Shown here: positions 6,446 through 6,785 of the stretch, piece by piece
Layout of the letters: each line of letters starts with the position of its first letter
How positions within the stretch are numbered: the first letter of the stretch is position 1
Source: Candidatus Heimdallarchaeota archaeon
GTDB taxonomy: Archaea > Asgardarchaeota > Heimdallarchaeia > Hodarchaeales > S146-22
Direction: 5' to 3'
Length of the DNA stretch: 6,785 nucleotides
NCBI GenBank assembly: GCA_015520535.1
Contig: WAPZ01000421.1
Coordinates: 1 to 6,785 of the forward strand
Program-made: the position numbers and the translations under genes
The notes under the pieces: model-generated
Databases searched by the model: none
What the model was told of the DNA's origin: nothing
What the model saw: only the letters and a program-made list of their open reading frames with translations

Positions 6446-6643
6446 ATGATTACGAAAATGGTAAGCTGCTATATCGAAAATTGTTCAAATAAAGTACCTG
6501 ATTTGGATCATTATAAGTGTGAATTCTGCGGAAAACTAATATGTTCCAATCATACACACTATTTTTCAACGTATGTTCGTGAATACCCAAGACTTAGACT
6601 TAAAACCATAAGACTCTGCCCAAAATGTAGAATTTCACGGTAA
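6446..6643 (+). CDS. Small cross-brace zinc-finger protein (AN1/FYVE-like spacing)
   Basis: A 65-residue protein dominated by metal ligands: Cys8, Cys13, Cys25, Cys28, Cys33, His36, Cys58 and Cys61, spaced C-x4-C-x11-C-x2-C-x4-C-x2-H-x21-C-x2-C. Eight ligands in four pairs predict two zinc ions in a cross-brace fold. The central C-x2-C-x4-C-x2-H matches the AN1 finger, while the last pair, RLCPKC after a roughly 21-residue spacer, resembles the end of a FYVE finger (C-x4-C-x2-C, spacer, RVC-x2-C). It fits neither family fully: AN1 would end H-x5-H-x-C, and FYVE would have Cys at position 36 and an HHCR basic patch. Probably cytoplasmic; no signal peptide or membrane segment. Its GAGGTGA site and 11-bp distance from the CBS gene indicate co-expression. 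Function is unknown; protein binding is the safest guess, and a ubiquitin-like or lipid-binding role is speculation. Confidence 0.8.
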   Translation: MITKMVSCYIENCSNKVPDLDHYKCEFCGKLICSNHTHYFSTYVREYPRLRLKTIRLCPKCRISR

Positions 6644-6785
6644 TTCCTTGAAATTTTATATTCTCATTTATCCTTCTCTTAAAGCGTCAATTTTATCTTT
6701 AGCCTTTCCTTAATCGAATATTACTTTTTTAAATAGTAAAATCTCTCTTATCTTCTCAATTTTACAAATATTAAGGATATTTTCG
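6644..6785 (+). terminator. T-rich 3' flank, probable terminator of the CBS/zinc-finger operon
   Basis: Pyrimidine-rich sequence with several short T-runs begins about ten bases after the zinc-finger stop (for example 6654-6657 and 6661-6680), as expected for archaeal termination. Further on, TTTTTTAAATAG near 6725-6736 could be a TATA-like element for a gene beyond the window. No open frame of note or clear hairpin was seen here. Confidence 0.35.

Noticed and set aside
1..6785. CRISPR array, insertion sequence or direct repeats
   Set aside because: No regularly spaced repeats, terminal inverted repeats or transposase motifs were found by eye in any frame.

Overview
The window looks archaeal and AT-rich. 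A four-subunit 2-oxoacid:ferredoxin oxidoreductase with its own small ferredoxin subunit, Shine-Dalgarno motifs of the GGTGA/GAGGTGA type, T-rich termination tracts and TATA-like promoter elements all fit an archaeon. Two genes have a eukaryote-like flavour: an alpha/beta hydrolase that most resembles maspardin (SPG21), and a 65-residue cross-brace zinc finger with AN1/FYVE-like ligand spacing. This makes an Asgard-type archaeon an attractive guess, but no marker gene here proves it.

Layout. (1) Positions 6-1674, + strand: the end of a polar amino acid ABC importer operon, with a membrane permease overlapping its ATPase by 8 bp. The substrate-binding protein is not in the window and may lie upstream. 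(2) Positions 1675-1789: a convergent intergenic stretch with a poly-A/poly-T bidirectional terminator and a 34-codon open frame on the minus strand, just past the hydrolase stop. (3) Positions 1790-5459, - strand: one tight operon transcribed as ferredoxin subunit (korD-like), alpha (korA), beta (korB), gamma (korC), then the maspardin-like hydrolase. Junctions are ATGA overlaps or gaps of 10 to 17 bp carrying ribosome binding sites. (4) Positions 5460-5582: a divergent promoter region. (5) Positions 5583-6643, + strand: a four-CBS-domain protein followed 11 bp later by the small zinc-finger protein. (6) Positions 6644-6785: T-rich noncoding sequence.

How they work together. The oxidoreductase subunits form one enzyme that decarboxylates a 2-oxoacid (2-oxoglutarate is the best guess) to an acyl-CoA and reduces ferredoxin. 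The hydrolase rides on the same transcript, so it may act on a related thioester or ester, but this is only contextual. The amino acid importer could feed carbon skeletons to the oxidoreductase after transamination, though it is a separate transcription unit. The CBS protein probably senses adenine nucleotides. It shares a promoter region with the oxidoreductase operon, but a regulatory link is not shown. No mobile element, CRISPR array, tRNA or rRNA was seen.
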